NCBI RefSeq assembly: GCF_015627105.1
Contig: NZ_VTDM01000009.1
Coordinates: forward strand, 156,733-220,732
Direction of reading: 5' to 3'
From: Acinetobacter baretiae
GTDB taxonomy: Bacteria; Pseudomonadota; Gammaproteobacteria; Pseudomonadales; Moraxellaceae
DNA length: 64,000 bases
Under the pieces are notes generated by a model. That model was not told where the DNA came from. It saw only the letters and a list, made by a program, of their open reading frames with translations, and ran no database searches. Position numbers and translations under genes: made by a program. Shown here one piece after another: positions 13,125-24,756 of the stretch (position 1 is the first letter of the stretch; every line of letters starts with the position of its first letter).

Positions 13125-14422
13125 GTTCAATTGTTGCAATAAAAGGTTTTAATGACATTCTCCCAACACAAACAGTGGCTTGGAGAAAACTAGAAACATA
13201 TTTAGCATCTTTAATGGATGCCTATGGTTATCAACAAATTCGATTGCCGATTGTTGAAAACACGGGTTTATTTAAACGTGCGATTGGCGATGCCACAGAT
13301 ATTGTTGAAAAAGAAATGTACACCTTTTTTGATAAAGGCAATCCCCCAGAATCGTTAACCTTAAGACCAGAAGGGACAGCAGGTTGCGTACGTGCATTGT
13401 TAGAGCACAATTTACTGCGTGGAGCAACGCCTCGTGTATGGTATATGGGGCCGATGTTTCGTTATGAAAAGCCTCAAAAAGGGCGTTATCGCCAATTCCA
13501 CCAGTTTGGTGTAGAAACATTTGGTGTGGCAACACCAGATATTGAAGCAGAACTTATTTTATTGACTGCGCGTTTATGGAAGCATCTTGGCATTGCAGAC
13601 AAGGTACAACTTGAGTTAAACACACTCGGTGAAGCAGATGAACGAACGGCATATAAAAATGCATTAGTTGAGTATTTAAATCTACATAAAACAGATTTAG
13701 ATGAAGACTCACAACGTCGTTTAACCACCAATCCTTTACGTATTTTAGATTCAAAAGATGAGCAAACTCAGCGCATTTTGGCAAGCGCACCTCAACTGCA
13801 TGACTTTATGCAACTTGAAACCATGACCCATTTTGACACTTTAAAAAGCTATCTAGATCAAGCAGGTATTGCCTATGTGGTGAATCAAAAACTTGTACGT
13901 GGTTTGGATTACTACAATAAAACAGTCTTTGAGTGGACAACTTGTCATTTGGGCTCACAAGCAACAGTATGTGGTGGTGGTCGTTATGATGGACTGGTTG
14001 GACAGCTAAAAGGAAAGGCGAGTCAATCGGTACCTGCGGCAGGTTTTGGTATGGGCTTAGAGCGACTATTATTGTTGTTAGAGCAATTTGCACCCGCAGA
14101 GCCTATAAGAGATTGTGAAGTGTTTTTAGTCACAGATCCACAATGTCAGGCACATGCTTTATTGTTTGCAGAACAACTTAGAGATGAATTAGAGCGAGTC
14201 AATGCACCAATTCGTGTTAAAGTAGGTTCGCAAGGCAGCATGAAAAGTCAAATGAAAAAAGCAGATCAGTCAGGTGCGGTTTATGCCATGATCTTTGGCG
14301 AGCGAGAGCAAGCTGCTGAGCACATTGCCTTTAAGCATTTAGCAACAGCAGAACAAAAAGATGTTGTACTTGCTGATGTTGTTTCATTTTTGCTTGAGCA
14401 ATTTCCATCATCTCGCGTTTAG
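13121..14422 (+). CDS. hisS: Histidyl-tRNA synthetase
   Basis: 433 aa class II synthetase. It shows motif 2 ([20 protein letters not shown]), the His-binding [13 protein letters not shown], motif 3 ([12 protein letters not shown]) and a C-terminal anticodon-binding domain (about 335-430). The start overlaps the ispG stop (ATGA). It is followed by a YfgM-like gene 17 bp downstream, the order also seen in E. coli (ispG-hisS-yfgM-bamB-der). Confidence 0.98.
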   Translation: MSSIVAIKGFNDILPTQTVAWRKLETYLASLMDAYGYQQIRLPIVENTGLFKRAIGDATDIVEKEMYTFFDKGNPPESLTLRPEGTAGCVRALLEHNLLRGATPRVWYMGPMFRYEKPQKGRYRQFHQFGVETFGVATPDIEAELILLTARLWKHLGIADKVQLELNTLGEADERTAYKNALVEYLNLHKTDLDEDSQRRLTTNPLRILDSKDEQTQRILASAPQLHDFMQLETMTHFDTLKSYLDQAGIAYVVNQKLVRGLDYYNKTVFEWTTCHLGSQATVCGGGRYDGLVGQLKGKASQSVPAAGFGMGLERLLLLLEQFAPAEPIRDCEVFLVTDPQCQAHALLFAEQLRDELERVNAPIRVKVGSQGSMKSQMKKADQSGAVYAMIFGEREQAAEHIAFKHLATAEQKDVVLADVVSFLLEQFPSSRV

Positions 14423-14438
14423 TAGTAAGGATCATGAC

Positions 14439-15143
14439 ATGAGCGCAACCACAGAAGAAGAACAGTTAGATAAGTTTAAATCGCTAGGTAAGAAGTATGG
14501 TTCTTCTGCAATTACAGCGGTATTAATTGTACTTATTGCTTTTTTTGCATGGAATTATTGGCAAAAAAACAAGCGAGTTGATTCACAAAATGAAACAGCT
14601 CGAGTGCAACAGCTCATGGATCAAGCACAAGCTATATCTTTGACTGATAAAACAGCATTAACCAACTTAATGCGCTTATCAGATGAAATTGTAAAGAAAG
14701 ACCCTGATTCTGTTCAGGCCATTCAAGCACAACTGATTTTAGCCAAAATATTTTTTGATCGTAATGATACAACTGCGGCTGAAAAAGAGTTACAAAAAGC
14801 ACAATCTGTGAAAATCAAAGATGAAGGCTTAGTGGCTTTGGTGAATTTACATTTGGCTTATGCACAAATTGCCAATAAAAAATATGATGATGCGCTAAAA
14901 ACATTGGATTTAGTTAAACTTGAATCATTTAAAGCCACAACAGATGAAGCACGTGGCGATATTTTTGTGTATAAAAATGATACACAAAATGCTAAGTCAG
15001 CTTATGAAAGGGCTTGGAGTGCTGCTGTAGCACGCAAACAACAGCCACAAATTTTACAAATTAAACTCGAAAGTGTGGGGGTTTTAGTGGATGATCCTCG
15101 TATTGAAACCCCAATTTTGAAAACACAAGTGGACGAATCTTAA
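14439..15143 (+). CDS. YfgM-family membrane-anchored TPR protein
   Basis: 234 aa from ATG 14439 (MSATTEEEQLDKFKSLGKKY), preceded by AGTAAGGA; the longer open frame to 14361 runs inside hisS. One transmembrane helix is at about residues 22-38, then a periplasmic TPR-like helical domain. In E. coli YfgM works with PpiD near SecYEG in periplasmic chaperoning. Its stop is immediately followed by the bamB ATG, so the two are translated together. Confidence 0.88.
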   Translation: MSATTEEEQLDKFKSLGKKYGSSAITAVLIVLIAFFAWNYWQKNKRVDSQNETARVQQLMDQAQAISLTDKTALTNLMRLSDEIVKKDPDSVQAIQAQLILAKIFFDRNDTTAAEKELQKAQSVKIKDEGLVALVNLHLAYAQIANKKYDDALKTLDLVKLESFKATTDEARGDIFVYKNDTQNAKSAYERAWSAAVARKQQPQILQIKLESVGVLVDDPRIETPILKTQVDES

Positions 15144-16298
15144 ATGCATAAAAAATTTAAAATACCGTTTGCGTTAACTATTTTAGCAGTTGCACTCGTT
15201 GGCTGTTCAAGTAATAAACCTAAGGTTGAAAAAATAAAACCAAACCCGTTGCCTAAATTGGTTCAAGCGAAAAGCTTACAACAAGTATTTTCTCAACATG
15301 TGTCTGCAAGCAATAAAAAAGACCCTTTACGTCTGCAAATGGCAGTAGATCAAGGGGTTATTTATGTGGCTGACCCGAAAAAAGGGACAGTCGATGCATT
15401 TCAGGGCAACAAACAGCTTTGGTCAAGTCAAGTCTATAAAAAAGGCATGTTAAGTGCTGGGCTTGAAGTCGGGCAGGGTATTGTTGTCGCAGGAAATCAA
15501 AAAGGTGAACTGTTTGCTTTAGAACAAAGTACGGGGAAAGTGCTTTGGCAAGCTCAATTGTCAGGTCCGATTATCACTCCATCTCACATTCAGCTTGGAC
15601 GTGTGATTACGGTGACTAATGATGGCAATGTATATGCGCACGATGCAACTACAGGCCAGCAACTATGGACATATAAGCTCCCTAATGTTGCATTAAGTTT
15701 ACGTGGTCAAGCGTCTCCTGTAGCACTTGATCCTAACAATGTCTTAATTGCGACTGCAAATGCTTATGTATATGGCATAGATGTTGTGAGTGGTGTACCA
15801 CGATTACAACGCCGTGTTTCAGTTGCTGAAGGTCGTACAGATATACAGCGTGTTAATGATATTGATGGCGATCCTGTAATGATGGGGCAGTTCCTGATCA
15901 CAACGAGCTATCAGGGCCAAATTACCGTCACAGATTTACAGCAACAACAAGTAGTTTGGACAGATAATTCAAGTAGTAATCAGCGTCCAGAAGTAACTCG
16001 TGATACCATTTACACGACCACTGTAGATGGAAAAATCATTGCATATGGATTGCTTACAGGACAAAAACTGTGGGAAAATGATCAACTTCTGCATCGTAAT
16101 TTGAGTAACCCTGTATTGTTGGGCTCAGATTTAGTTGTTGGAGATTTTGATGGTGCTTTAAGCATGATTGATCCAGCAACAGGAAAAATCACAGGTCGTT
16201 CAACAACCAAAGGTGAAGTAACTTCACTGCGTGTTGTAGACAACCAACTTTATGTTTCAACACAAAAAGGCGCTTTAAGCGTTTGGCAGAACCGTTAA
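15144..16298 (+). CDS. bamB: Outer-membrane assembly lipoprotein BamB
   Basis: 384 aa. Lipoprotein signal with LVGC lipobox (Cys21), then an eight-bladed PQQ-type beta-propeller with repeating GxxxALEQSTGKVLWQ, HDATTGQQLWTYKL and LTGQKLWEN blades. It is part of the BAM complex that inserts beta-barrel proteins, such as the ZnuD-like receptor and LptD. It is coupled to the yfgM gene with no spacer and followed by der after 3 bp. Confidence 0.95.
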   Translation: MHKKFKIPFALTILAVALVGCSSNKPKVEKIKPNPLPKLVQAKSLQQVFSQHVSASNKKDPLRLQMAVDQGVIYVADPKKGTVDAFQGNKQLWSSQVYKKGMLSAGLEVGQGIVVAGNQKGELFALEQSTGKVLWQAQLSGPIITPSHIQLGRVITVTNDGNVYAHDATTGQQLWTYKLPNVALSLRGQASPVALDPNNVLIATANAYVYGIDVVSGVPRLQRRVSVAEGRTDIQRVNDIDGDPVMMGQFLITTSYQGQITVTDLQQQQVVWTDNSSSNQRPEVTRDTIYTTTVDGKIIAYGLLTGQKLWENDQLLHRNLSNPVLLGSDLVVGDFDGALSMIDPATGKITGRSTTKGEVTSLRVVDNQLYVSTQKGALSVWQNR

Positions 16299-16301
16299 TT
16301 T

Positions 16302-17711
16302 ATGAAACCCGTAATTGCGCTGATTGGGCGTCCTAATGTTGGTAAGTCAACATTATTTAATCAGATTACCAAAAGTCGAGATGCACTTGTTGCAGACTTT
16401 GCTGGTCTTACACGTGATCGAAAATATGGCGATGCAAGCTATAACAATAAATCATTTATTGTTGTAGACACCGGAGGGATTGGTGAAAGTGAGCTTGGTA
16501 TCGATGCGTACATGGCTGAGCAATCTCAAACTGCAATCAACGAAGCTGACATTATCGTTTTTGTTGTAGATGCACGTGCGGGTTTATTGGCATCTGATGA
16601 ACAAATTGCTCGTGAACTGAGAACACTGGGTAAAAAAGTATACTTAGTTGCCAATAAGGTCGATGGTGTACACGCTGAAGCGGCTGTGGTCGAATTCTAT
16701 CAACTTGGATTTGGTGAGCCAATACACGTTGCTGCAAGTCATGGACGTGGCGTGGCACAAATGATTGAAGATATTCTTCAAGATGTTCCAGAAGATGAAA
16801 ATCAAGAAGAGCTCGATAAGCACACCGGGTTACGTTTAGCCGTGATTGGTCGTCCGAATGTCGGTAAATCAACATTGGTGAACCGTCTACTTGGTGAAGA
16901 TCGTGTTGTTGTATTTGATATGCCGGGTACCACACGTGATTCGGTATATATTCCTTTTGAACGCAATGAGCGTAAATATACGCTGATTGACACAGCAGGT
17001 GTACGTCGTAAAGGCAAAGTAGATGAAACCATTGAAAAATTCTCTATTGTAAAAACACTACAAGCCATTAAAGATGCCCATGTTGTGGTTGCTGTGGTTG
17101 ATGCACGTGAAGGTGTTGTTGAACAAGATTTACACTTGATTGGTTATGCGTTAGAAGCAGGCCGAGCAATGGTAATTGCGATCAACAAATGGGACAATAT
17201 GTCTGAGTATGATCGTAAACAGGTTAAGCTTGATATAGAGCGCCGTTTTGGTTTTATTCCTTGGGCTCGTGTACACTTAATTTCTGCATTACATGGCACA
17301 GGTGTGGGAGATTTATATCCTTCAATTCATCGTGCTTATGAATCAGCCAATTTAAAAGTATCTCCGTCAAAATTGACGCAAATTCTTAATGATGCAACAG
17401 AGCAACACCAACCACCAATGGTGAATGGTCGTCGTATTAAAATGCGTTATGCGCATATGGGCGGACAAAATCCACCCACGATTGTCATTCATGGTAACAA
17501 GGTAGACAAAGTATCTGCAGACTACCGTAGATATTTAGAAAATGTATTTCGAAAAGTTTATAAGCTTGAAGGAACACCTGTTCGAATTGAGTTTAAAACC
17601 TCGTCAAATCCATTTGAAGGGCGTAAAACTCAGTTAGATGAGCGTGTAGCAGCACGTCGTCGTCGCTATGTACAAACCTTTAAAAAAGCTGAAAAGAAAT
17701 CTAAGCGTTAG
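16302..17711 (+). CDS. der: Ribosome-assembly GTPase Der (EngA)
   Basis: 469 aa with two tandem G domains, each showing [10 protein letters not shown] (near residues 8 and 183), DTGGIGE / [10 protein letters not shown] switch motifs and NKVD / NKWD specificity motifs, then a KH-like C-terminal domain with a basic tail ([18 protein letters not shown]). It is essential for 50S subunit maturation. It ends the pilW-to-der run, and a strong terminator follows. Confidence 0.98.
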   Translation: MKPVIALIGRPNVGKSTLFNQITKSRDALVADFAGLTRDRKYGDASYNNKSFIVVDTGGIGESELGIDAYMAEQSQTAINEADIIVFVVDARAGLLASDEQIARELRTLGKKVYLVANKVDGVHAEAAVVEFYQLGFGEPIHVAASHGRGVAQMIEDILQDVPEDENQEELDKHTGLRLAVIGRPNVGKSTLVNRLLGEDRVVVFDMPGTTRDSVYIPFERNERKYTLIDTAGVRRKGKVDETIEKFSIVKTLQAIKDAHVVVAVVDAREGVVEQDLHLIGYALEAGRAMVIAINKWDNMSEYDRKQVKLDIERRFGFIPWARVHLISALHGTGVGDLYPSIHRAYESANLKVSPSKLTQILNDATEQHQPPMVNGRRIKMRYAHMGGQNPPTIVIHGNKVDKVSADYRRYLENVFRKVYKLEGTPVRIEFKTSSNPFEGRKTQLDERVAARRRRYVQTFKKAEKKSKR

Positions 17712-17724
17712 AATCTTTTTAAGT

Positions 17725-17755
17725 AAAAAAACCAAGCGATATCGCTTGGTTTTTT
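17725..17755. terminator. Bidirectional terminator after der
   Basis: A nearly perfect palindrome: A run, CCAAGCGAT / ATCGCTTGG, T run. Confidence 0.9.
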
Positions 17756-17962
17756 ATATGCTTATTAGTTGTATGTGGTACATGCGACAGAAGCACTTTG
17801 CTTTGTTAATCTAGAATCTTAAGAGATTTTAAACTCGGTCATATGTTGAGTGTTTATTGTGTTTTATATATGGTTTTTTGGAAAAATAAATTTACTTTCA
17901 TTAAATCTATTGAAAAATACGTAGGCAGGCGCAATAGGTTCATTTGTAACGTATAACATACC

Positions 17963-18547
17963 ATGATTTATTTAATGTATAAAAGCTTAACAGATTTGCT
18001 TGCTATAGAAGAGGCTGGAAATATTCGTCTAAATTTAGCACAGCGTATGCAACTTCAAGCTTATCGAAATACATATTTACAGCAACAAATTCAAGAGCCA
18101 TTACAACTTACTATTAATGAGTTTGGTAAACCTGTGAGCCCACATTTAGGGTTCAATCACTCGCACAGCCAAAAATACTATGCCTTGGTATATAGTCAAA
18201 GTGTGCTGAATGTGGGTGTAGATATTGAAGACTTTTCTCGACATGTACGTATGAATGCATTAGCTGAGCACTGTTTTCATCCAGAAGAAATTTTGATGTG
18301 GAAAAAGTTGGACGAAGATCGTACATTTTGGTTTCAAGTATGGACCATTAAAGAGGCTGTACTTAAAGCACATAGCTTGGGTATTCGTTTAAATCTAAAA
18401 GAACTGAATACTCAAGCTCATCCTGAAAAGCTCTATGGTACGGTTGAGCATGAAAAAATTGGGTGTTTTTATTATCAAAGCTTTTGTTTAAGTCATTCAA
18501 TGCTCACGGTCGCTATGAATCATAAAACTCCAATTCAGTGGGTTTGA
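17963..18547 (+). CDS. 4'-phosphopantetheinyl transferase (Sfp/AcpT superfamily)
   Basis: 194 aa. Motifs: NEFGKPVSPHLGFNHSHSQKYY (substrate region), GVDIEDFSRH (Mg-binding Asp/Glu) and WTIKEAVLKA (the W-x-x-KEA-x-x-K motif). It transfers phosphopantetheine from CoA to a carrier-protein serine. No carrier-protein or synthetase gene is nearby, so the target (fatty-acid ACP, siderophore or other peptide synthetase) is open. Start choice is uncertain (ATG 17963 or 17975). It converges on secF. Confidence 0.85.
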   Translation: MIYLMYKSLTDLLAIEEAGNIRLNLAQRMQLQAYRNTYLQQQIQEPLQLTINEFGKPVSPHLGFNHSHSQKYYALVYSQSVLNVGVDIEDFSRHVRMNALAEHCFHPEEILMWKKLDEDRTFWFQVWTIKEAVLKAHSLGIRLNLKELNTQAHPEKLYGTVEHEKIGCFYYQSFCLSHSMLTVAMNHKTPIQWV

Positions 18548-18563
18548 TCGAATCTAAAATAAA

Positions 18564-18596
18564 AAATATCCCCTATTGGTAAAATAGAGGATATTT
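18564..18596. terminator. Hairpin between convergent genes
   Basis: Arms AAATATCC (18564-18571) and GGATATTT (18589-18596) with an inner CTATT/AATAG extension. There is no long T run. It probably ends both the transferase and the secD-secF transcripts. Confidence 0.55.
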
Positions 18597-18618
18597 ATGA
18601 CACTACAACTTTGAAATG

Positions 18619-19590
18619 TTACGGAATATTGTGATGCTCTTCTTCAAATTCGGGCTTAACTTGTACAAGAAAATCTTGACGATTAATACCACGCCATAAT
18701 GAAAAAGCTGTACCAATGTAAATAGATGAATAAGTACCTACAAAAATACCAACAAACATAGCTACAGAGAACCAACGTAAGCCATCACCACCTAATACCA
18801 TCATTGCCACTACAACAAGGGTAAGTGTCATGGAGGTATGAATGGTACGTCTTAGTGTTTCTGTGAGTGCGATGTCAATAACTTCAGTGGGTGTTGCACC
18901 ACGAATTTTTCTAAAATTCTCACGAATACGGTCGGAAACAACAATATTATCATTAAGAGAAAAACCAATAACCGCCAATACTGCGGCCAATACAGTTAAA
19001 TCAAATGGCCATTGCATTAAGGCAAATATACCTAAAATAGCAATAATGTCATGAAATAAAGACAAAATTGCTCCCATCGCAATTTTAAATTCAAAGCGAA
19101 TGGTCACGTAAATTAGCATGAGCAATAAGGCAAGGGCAACAGCACCTGCTGAGCGAAGATACAGCTCATTACCGACCTGTCCACCCACAGAATCAACTTT
19201 ATGTAATGTGGCTGTATTGTTAGGTAGTTGCACTGCTTGGGATAACGTATGGTTAAGATCTTCAATTTTCAGATCTTGCACGGGCATACGCACAAGTAAA
19301 TCAGTACTACTCCCTAAGGTTTGTACAACAGTATGTTTAAATCCTGCATTTTCTAAGGTCTTGCTCAGTTGTTCGGGTTCTACGCCTTTTTGATAGGTAA
19401 CTTCCGCTGCAATACCACCTGTGAAGTCTAAGCCAAGATTCAGTCCCTTATAGCCAATTAAAAATAAACTGGCTAAAGTAATTAGTACTGAAATAATGGC
19501 GGCAGGTTTCGCAATTTTCATAAACGGAATAATCCGCTCATTTTCAGGTCTACCGTACTGTGTTTCTTGTTGAGTTGCTTTGGTCATCAT
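18619..19590 (-). CDS. secF: Sec translocon accessory subunit SecF
   Basis: 323 aa, six transmembrane segments. It has the SecD/F GLDFTGG motif (LNLGLDFTGGIAAEV), a periplasmic domain, and the conserved RXND-region helix FSLNDNIVVSDRIREN. With SecD it uses the proton gradient to pull proteins across SecYEG. Two adjacent ATGs are present; AAGGAG is better spaced for the second. It lies 7 bp downstream of secD. Confidence 0.96.
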   Translation of the reverse strand: MMTKATQQETQYGRPENERIIPFMKIAKPAAIISVLITLASLFLIGYKGLNLGLDFTGGIAAEVTYQKGVEPEQLSKTLENAGFKHTVVQTLGSSTDLLVRMPVQDLKIEDLNHTLSQAVQLPNNTATLHKVDSVGGQVGNELYLRSAGAVALALLLMLIYVTIRFEFKIAMGAILSLFHDIIAILGIFALMQWPFDLTVLAAVLAVIGFSLNDNIVVSDRIRENFRKIRGATPTEVIDIALTETLRRTIHTSMTLTLVVVAMMVLGGDGLRWFSVAMFVGIFVGTYSSIYIGTAFSLWRGINRQDFLVQVKPEFEEEHHNIP

Positions 19591-19597
19591 CGTCTCC

Positions 19598-21499
19598 TTA
19601 GATACTCAACTTTTGTAAGTTACGGCGTTTACCATAAATAAGCTGCACAATGGCACGTGTTACAGTAATTGCAGTAAACATTGAACAAATAATACCAATC
19701 ATCAAAGTAACAGCGAAGCCTTTGATGGGGCCTGTGCCAATCGCAAATAAGATAAATGCAACAATAAATGTAGTCAGGTTGGAGTCAAAAATCGTGTTAT
19801 AAGCACGATCATAACCTGCAACGATGGCTTGTTTAGGCGAAGCACCCCACTGCATTTCTTCTCGTATACGTTCGCAAATCAGTACGTTTGCATCAACGGC
19901 CATACCAATAGTAATGACAATCCCTGCAATCCCTGGAAGTGTGAGTGATGCACCTAACCATGACATGACGGTTAAAATCATGGCAAGGTTAAAGACCAAG
20001 GCGAAGTTTGCAATTAAACCAAACACACGGAAGAAAACAACCATCCAAAGTGCAACTAAAATAAAGCCAACTTGGGTTGATAAAATTCCTTTATCAATAT
20101 TTTCTTGCCCTAAACTTGGTCCAACAACACGTTCTTCAACAAAATACATGGGTGCAGCAAGTGCTCCTGAACGTAGCATCAATGAAAGTTCAGCCGCCTC
20201 TTGTGGCGAGCTTAAACCTGTGATTCTAAATTGAGAACCTAAAGTTTGTTGAATGGTTGCGGCATTGATCACAACAGATTCTGTATATGGTGTACGAACT
20301 TCTGTTTGTGCCCCTGTCGTTGGGTCGGCGACATAACTAATTTTTTGTTTATTTTCAATAAATAAAACAGCCATGCGTTTACCAACCGCACTACGAGTGG
20401 CATCAGACATCAGCTTACCACCTGCACTATCGAGTGTGATGTTCACTTCTGCACCACCAGAATCTTGGCTTAAGCCAGATGATGCATTTTGTACGCGTTC
20501 GCCTGTTAAAATACGGTTACGTTGTAATAAAAGCTGACGACCACTGTCTAATGATTGATAAGCAAAAACTTCAGTCCCTGCAGGAAGGGGTTGATCATTG
20601 TATTTGCCTGTATATGGGCTAATGTATTGATCATTTTGGTTAGCAACAAGTCTAAATTCTAAGTTTGCGGTACGCCCCAATACACGTTTTGCTTCTGCAG
20701 TATCTTGTATGCCCGGTAATTCAACAACAATTCGGTTGCTTCCTTCCGTTTGTACAACCGCTTCTGCTACACCTAACTCATTAATACGGTTACGTAAAGT
20801 GGTTAAGTTTTGGTTGACTGCATAAGACTGTATTTCTTGTCTGCGTGCATCTGTATATACTAAACGTAAGATCGGACCACTGTCTGTTGCAAGTGCCTGT
20901 TGTGTGTATTCATTGCCGTTACGTCGCAAAAAGCCCATGGCATTTTCACGTTCTGTATTGTCGGCAAATGCAATATTAATGGCATTGTTATTGAGTGTTA
21001 AACTATTAAACTTAAGGTTGTTATCACGAAATTGGCGACGGATATCAGTTGCTGAAGTATCCATGCGCTGTGCAATGGCTTTGTCCATGTCCACTTCAAG
21101 TAAGAAGTGTACGCCACCACGTAAATCTAGGCCAAGTTTCATTGGCTTTGCGCCAATTTTTTGTAGCCAGGTTGGGGTGGTTGGTGCAAGGTTTAATGCA
21201 ACAACATAGTTTTCACCTAAACCACGTCGTAATGCTTCTTGTGCTTGTAATTGTATATTTGTATTGGTAACACGAAGCAAGGCGGCATTGTTGGTAAAGC
21301 TATTGTCGTGACTTTGAATGTTTTGGCTTTTAAGTATTTGCTCTGCTTTTTGTAAAACAGATTGATCGATGCTCGTGCCAGCTTTAGCGCCTGAGATCTG
21401 CACGGCAGGTTCATCTGGATACAAACTTGGCAGTGCATACAACGTACTAATCACCAAAACAACAAGGATGAGTAAATATTTCCATGCTGGGTAACGCAT
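19598..21499 (-). CDS. secD: Sec translocon accessory subunit SecD
   Basis: 633 aa. N-terminal membrane anchor, large periplasmic P1 domain beginning after LGLDLRGGVHFLLEVD, and a C-terminal five-helix bundle (GIVITIGMAVDANVLICERIREE, GFAVTLMIGIICSMFTA). It is encoded between yajC and secF in the widespread queA-tgt-yajC-secDF order. Confidence 0.97.
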   Translation of the reverse strand: MRYPAWKYLLILVVLVISTLYALPSLYPDEPAVQISGAKAGTSIDQSVLQKAEQILKSQNIQSHDNSFTNNAALLRVTNTNIQLQAQEALRRGLGENYVVALNLAPTTPTWLQKIGAKPMKLGLDLRGGVHFLLEVDMDKAIAQRMDTSATDIRRQFRDNNLKFNSLTLNNNAINIAFADNTERENAMGFLRRNGNEYTQQALATDSGPILRLVYTDARRQEIQSYAVNQNLTTLRNRINELGVAEAVVQTEGSNRIVVELPGIQDTAEAKRVLGRTANLEFRLVANQNDQYISPYTGKYNDQPLPAGTEVFAYQSLDSGRQLLLQRNRILTGERVQNASSGLSQDSGGAEVNITLDSAGGKLMSDATRSAVGKRMAVLFIENKQKISYVADPTTGAQTEVRTPYTESVVINAATIQQTLGSQFRITGLSSPQEAAELSLMLRSGALAAPMYFVEERVVGPSLGQENIDKGILSTQVGFILVALWMVVFFRVFGLIANFALVFNLAMILTVMSWLGASLTLPGIAGIVITIGMAVDANVLICERIREEMQWGASPKQAIVAGYDRAYNTIFDSNLTTFIVAFILFAIGTGPIKGFAVTLMIGIICSMFTAITVTRAIVQLIYGKRRNLQKLSI

Positions 21500-21555
21500 T
21501 TCTGATCTTCTTAATATGGGAAAGTCGTGTAATCACACGACTTAGATAGAAACAA

Positions 21556-21885
21556 TTAAAGGCTCTCTAAAGTACCTTCAGGTAATACAGAAACAACGCT
21601 TGAACGTTGAATTTTTACTTCTACACCACGGCTCATTTCAACAACAGCATAGTCGCCTTCAATTTTCTTAATGCGACCCATGAGTCCACCTGCAAAGACA
21701 ACTTCACTGTCGACGCCTAAACTTTCAATGAGAGAGCGATGTTCTTTTGCACGTTTAGATTGAGGGCGCCAAATTAAAAAGTAGAAAATAGCAACAAAAA
21801 CAACAATCATACCAATATTGGCAATCATACTCGGTTGTTGGGCAGCGCCTTCAGCGGCGTGGGCTGTAGAAATAAACAGACTCAT
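21556..21885 (-). CDS. yajC: Sec translocon accessory protein YajC
   Basis: 109 aa. One transmembrane helix (about residues 18-40, MIANIGMIVVFVAIFYFLIWRP) and a small cytoplasmic beta domain (GVDSEVVFAGGLMGRIKKIEGDYAVVEM). It associates with SecDF. It is upstream of secD on the same strand. Confidence 0.95.
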   Translation of the reverse strand: MSLFISTAHAAEGAAQQPSMIANIGMIVVFVAIFYFLIWRPQSKRAKEHRSLIESLGVDSEVVFAGGLMGRIKKIEGDYAVVEMSRGVEVKIQRSSVVSVLPEGTLESL

Positions 21886-21976
21886 TTGAGTTTCCTAAAT
21901 AATCAAACTAAAAACAAAATATTTTTCAATATGCAATGTACCTTGTCTTGTCTCTAAGCGCAAATCTAGACAAGCA

Positions 21977-23107
<1,131 letters not shown>

Positions 23108-23252
23108 TTATCCGAATCAAGGCGAAAAAACAGTTCGCTGATCTGAGGCGTTTGCCATGTTGATTAAAGTCACTATTTTCCTAGATTCTCTATCATGATG
23201 CTACCTTTTATTACAGGTTTTTGTGTGAAGCAAGGTAGTAAGGATAGAGTGT

Positions 23253-24293
23253 TTATTGTGTTTGAGCTTGGTCGATTAACATCGCATCACCATAACTGAA
23301 AAATCGATATTTTTGAGCAACAGCATGTTGGTATGCATTTAAAATGTATTCTTTTGTCGATAACGCTGAAACCAGCATAAGAAGTGTTGACTCAGGCAAA
23401 TGAAAATTTGTAATCAGACGATCAATCACACAAAACTTATAGCTTGGGTAAATGAAAATTTGGGTATCTCCAGTCCATGCAGCCAATTGACCTTGGTGTG
23501 CTTGAGCTGCACTTTCAATGGCGCGTGTTGCTGTGGTACCGACAGAAATAATTTTGTTGCCTCGTGCTTTTGCGGCCAAAATTAAATCTACAGTAGATTG
23601 TGGCACATCGCACCATTCACTGTGCATGATGTGATCTTCAATGTGATCTGTTCGTACAGGTAAAAACGTACCTGCACCAACATGTAAAGTAACAAAAGCT
23701 GTGCCAACGCCTTTTGTGTGTAACCTCTCTAACAGTTGTTCATCAAAATGTAAGCTTGCTGTAGGAGCGGCAACACTGGCCAATTTAGTGGGATCATTAA
23801 ATACGGTTTGATAGCGTTCTGTGTCGATGTCTTCTGCTTCACGATTGAAATAAGGTGGAATAGGAAGTTGACCATAACGATCAAGCACATCTAAAATCGG
23901 TTGAGAAAATTCAACAATGTAGAGGTTTTCATGACGACCCTGTACAGTGACTTGAATTTGACCGTCACCAATGAACAACTGTGCACCTGCTTTGGGTGAG
24001 TTGCTCGATTTAATGTGACAGTGTGCAATGTACCGGTCTTGCATACGTTCAACTAAAATTTCAATGATACCGCCTGTGGCACGTTTACCTTTTAATCGTG
24101 CTTTCATGACTTTAGTGTCATTGAGGATCAACAAGTCACCTTTGTTCAGTAAGTCGATAATCTTTGTAAACGGGTGGTCGTGGTGCTGTCCTGTTGCATC
24201 GATATGCAAAAGACGTGACGCACTGCGTTCGGAAAGAGGGTAGCGTGCAATGAGTTCATCGGGCAGATCGAAATTAAAATCGGACAATTGCAT
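23253..24293 (-). CDS. queA: S-adenosylmethionine:tRNA ribosyltransferase-isomerase QueA
   Basis: 346 aa, full length. It builds epoxyqueuosine from preQ1-tRNA, the step after Tgt. Typical segments are [54 protein letters not shown] and [17 protein letters not shown]. It is separated from tgt by about 150 bp, so tgt may also have its own promoter. Confidence 0.97.
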   Translation of the reverse strand: MQLSDFNFDLPDELIARYPLSERSASRLLHIDATGQHHDHPFTKIIDLLNKGDLLILNDTKVMKARLKGKRATGGIIEILVERMQDRYIAHCHIKSSNSPKAGAQLFIGDGQIQVTVQGRHENLYIVEFSQPILDVLDRYGQLPIPPYFNREAEDIDTERYQTVFNDPTKLASVAAPTASLHFDEQLLERLHTKGVGTAFVTLHVGAGTFLPVRTDHIEDHIMHSEWCDVPQSTVDLILAAKARGNKIISVGTTATRAIESAAQAHQGQLAAWTGDTQIFIYPSYKFCVIDRLITNFHLPESTLLMLVSALSTKEYILNAYQHAVAQKYRFFSYGDAMLIDQAQTQ

Positions 24294-24321
24294 AAAAAAT
24301 AACGTAAATAGAGTTTGTTCT

Positions 24322-24351
24322 ATTATAAACGTTTTTATGATTGTATGCGAA
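24322..24351 (-). promoter_or_regulatory. Promoter of queA
   Basis: On the minus strand: a perfect TATAAT (-10), with TTCGCA 18 bp upstream as a modest -35. It lies about 30 bp before the queA ATG. Confidence 0.5.
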
Positions 24352-24403
24352 AAGCACTTTTTTATTGAGTGTCTTAAAAGTAATCAAAAGAAAGATTAAC
24401 GCA

Positions 24404-24434
24404 TTGACATGACGAAAAAATCAAGTAGTATACA
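24404..24434 (+). promoter_or_regulatory. Promoter of tRNA-Leu
   Basis: Perfect TTGACA at 24404-24409. The -10 is either AGTATA (17 bp spacing) or TATACA (19 bp spacing). The tRNA begins about 20 bp later. Confidence 0.65.
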
Positions 24435-24452
24435 TCGAATAAACCATACTGC

Positions 24453-24539
24453 CCCGAGGTGGTGAAATTGGTAGACGCGGTGGACTCAAAATCCACTGTC
24501 AGAGATGACGTGTCGGTTCGAGTCCGACCCTCGGGACCA
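24453..24539 (+). tRNA. tRNA-Leu (CAA)
   Basis: 87 nt with encoded CCA. The acceptor CCCGAGG pairs with CCTCGGG, the anticodon loop is CTCAAAA (anticodon CAA, reads UUG), the variable arm is long as in class II tRNAs, and the T loop is GGTTCGAGTCC. Confidence 0.95.
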
Positions 24540-24558
24540 TAGTTAGGTAAGCAAATCA

Positions 24559-24587
24559 CCCAAGACAAATAATGTTTTGGGTTTTTT
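24559..24587 (+). terminator. Terminator after tRNA-Leu
   Basis: Arms CCCAAGAC / GTTTTGGG (one G-U pair) followed by seven T. Confidence 0.75.
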
Positions 24588-24756
24588 TATGCCTATTTTT
24601 TAAAACCAATTCATCTTGTCTATATTCTTAAATATTTAGGAAAATAGCTTGTCTACCTTCTGTCGGCTTAATGTCGGGCGACTGTCATGTAAGTGTCGTG
24701 TTGATCTGTATAATAAAAGACCATAGTGTATGTGCCCAATCACTTTGAGTTAGACA

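Noticed and set aside
16552..16935. 127-codon minus-strand open frame inside der
   Set aside because: Shadow frame; the plus strand encodes an intact Der GTPase.
24374..24568. 64-codon minus-strand open frame near queA
   Set aside because: It is the antisense of tRNA-Leu and its flanks, with no ribosome site.
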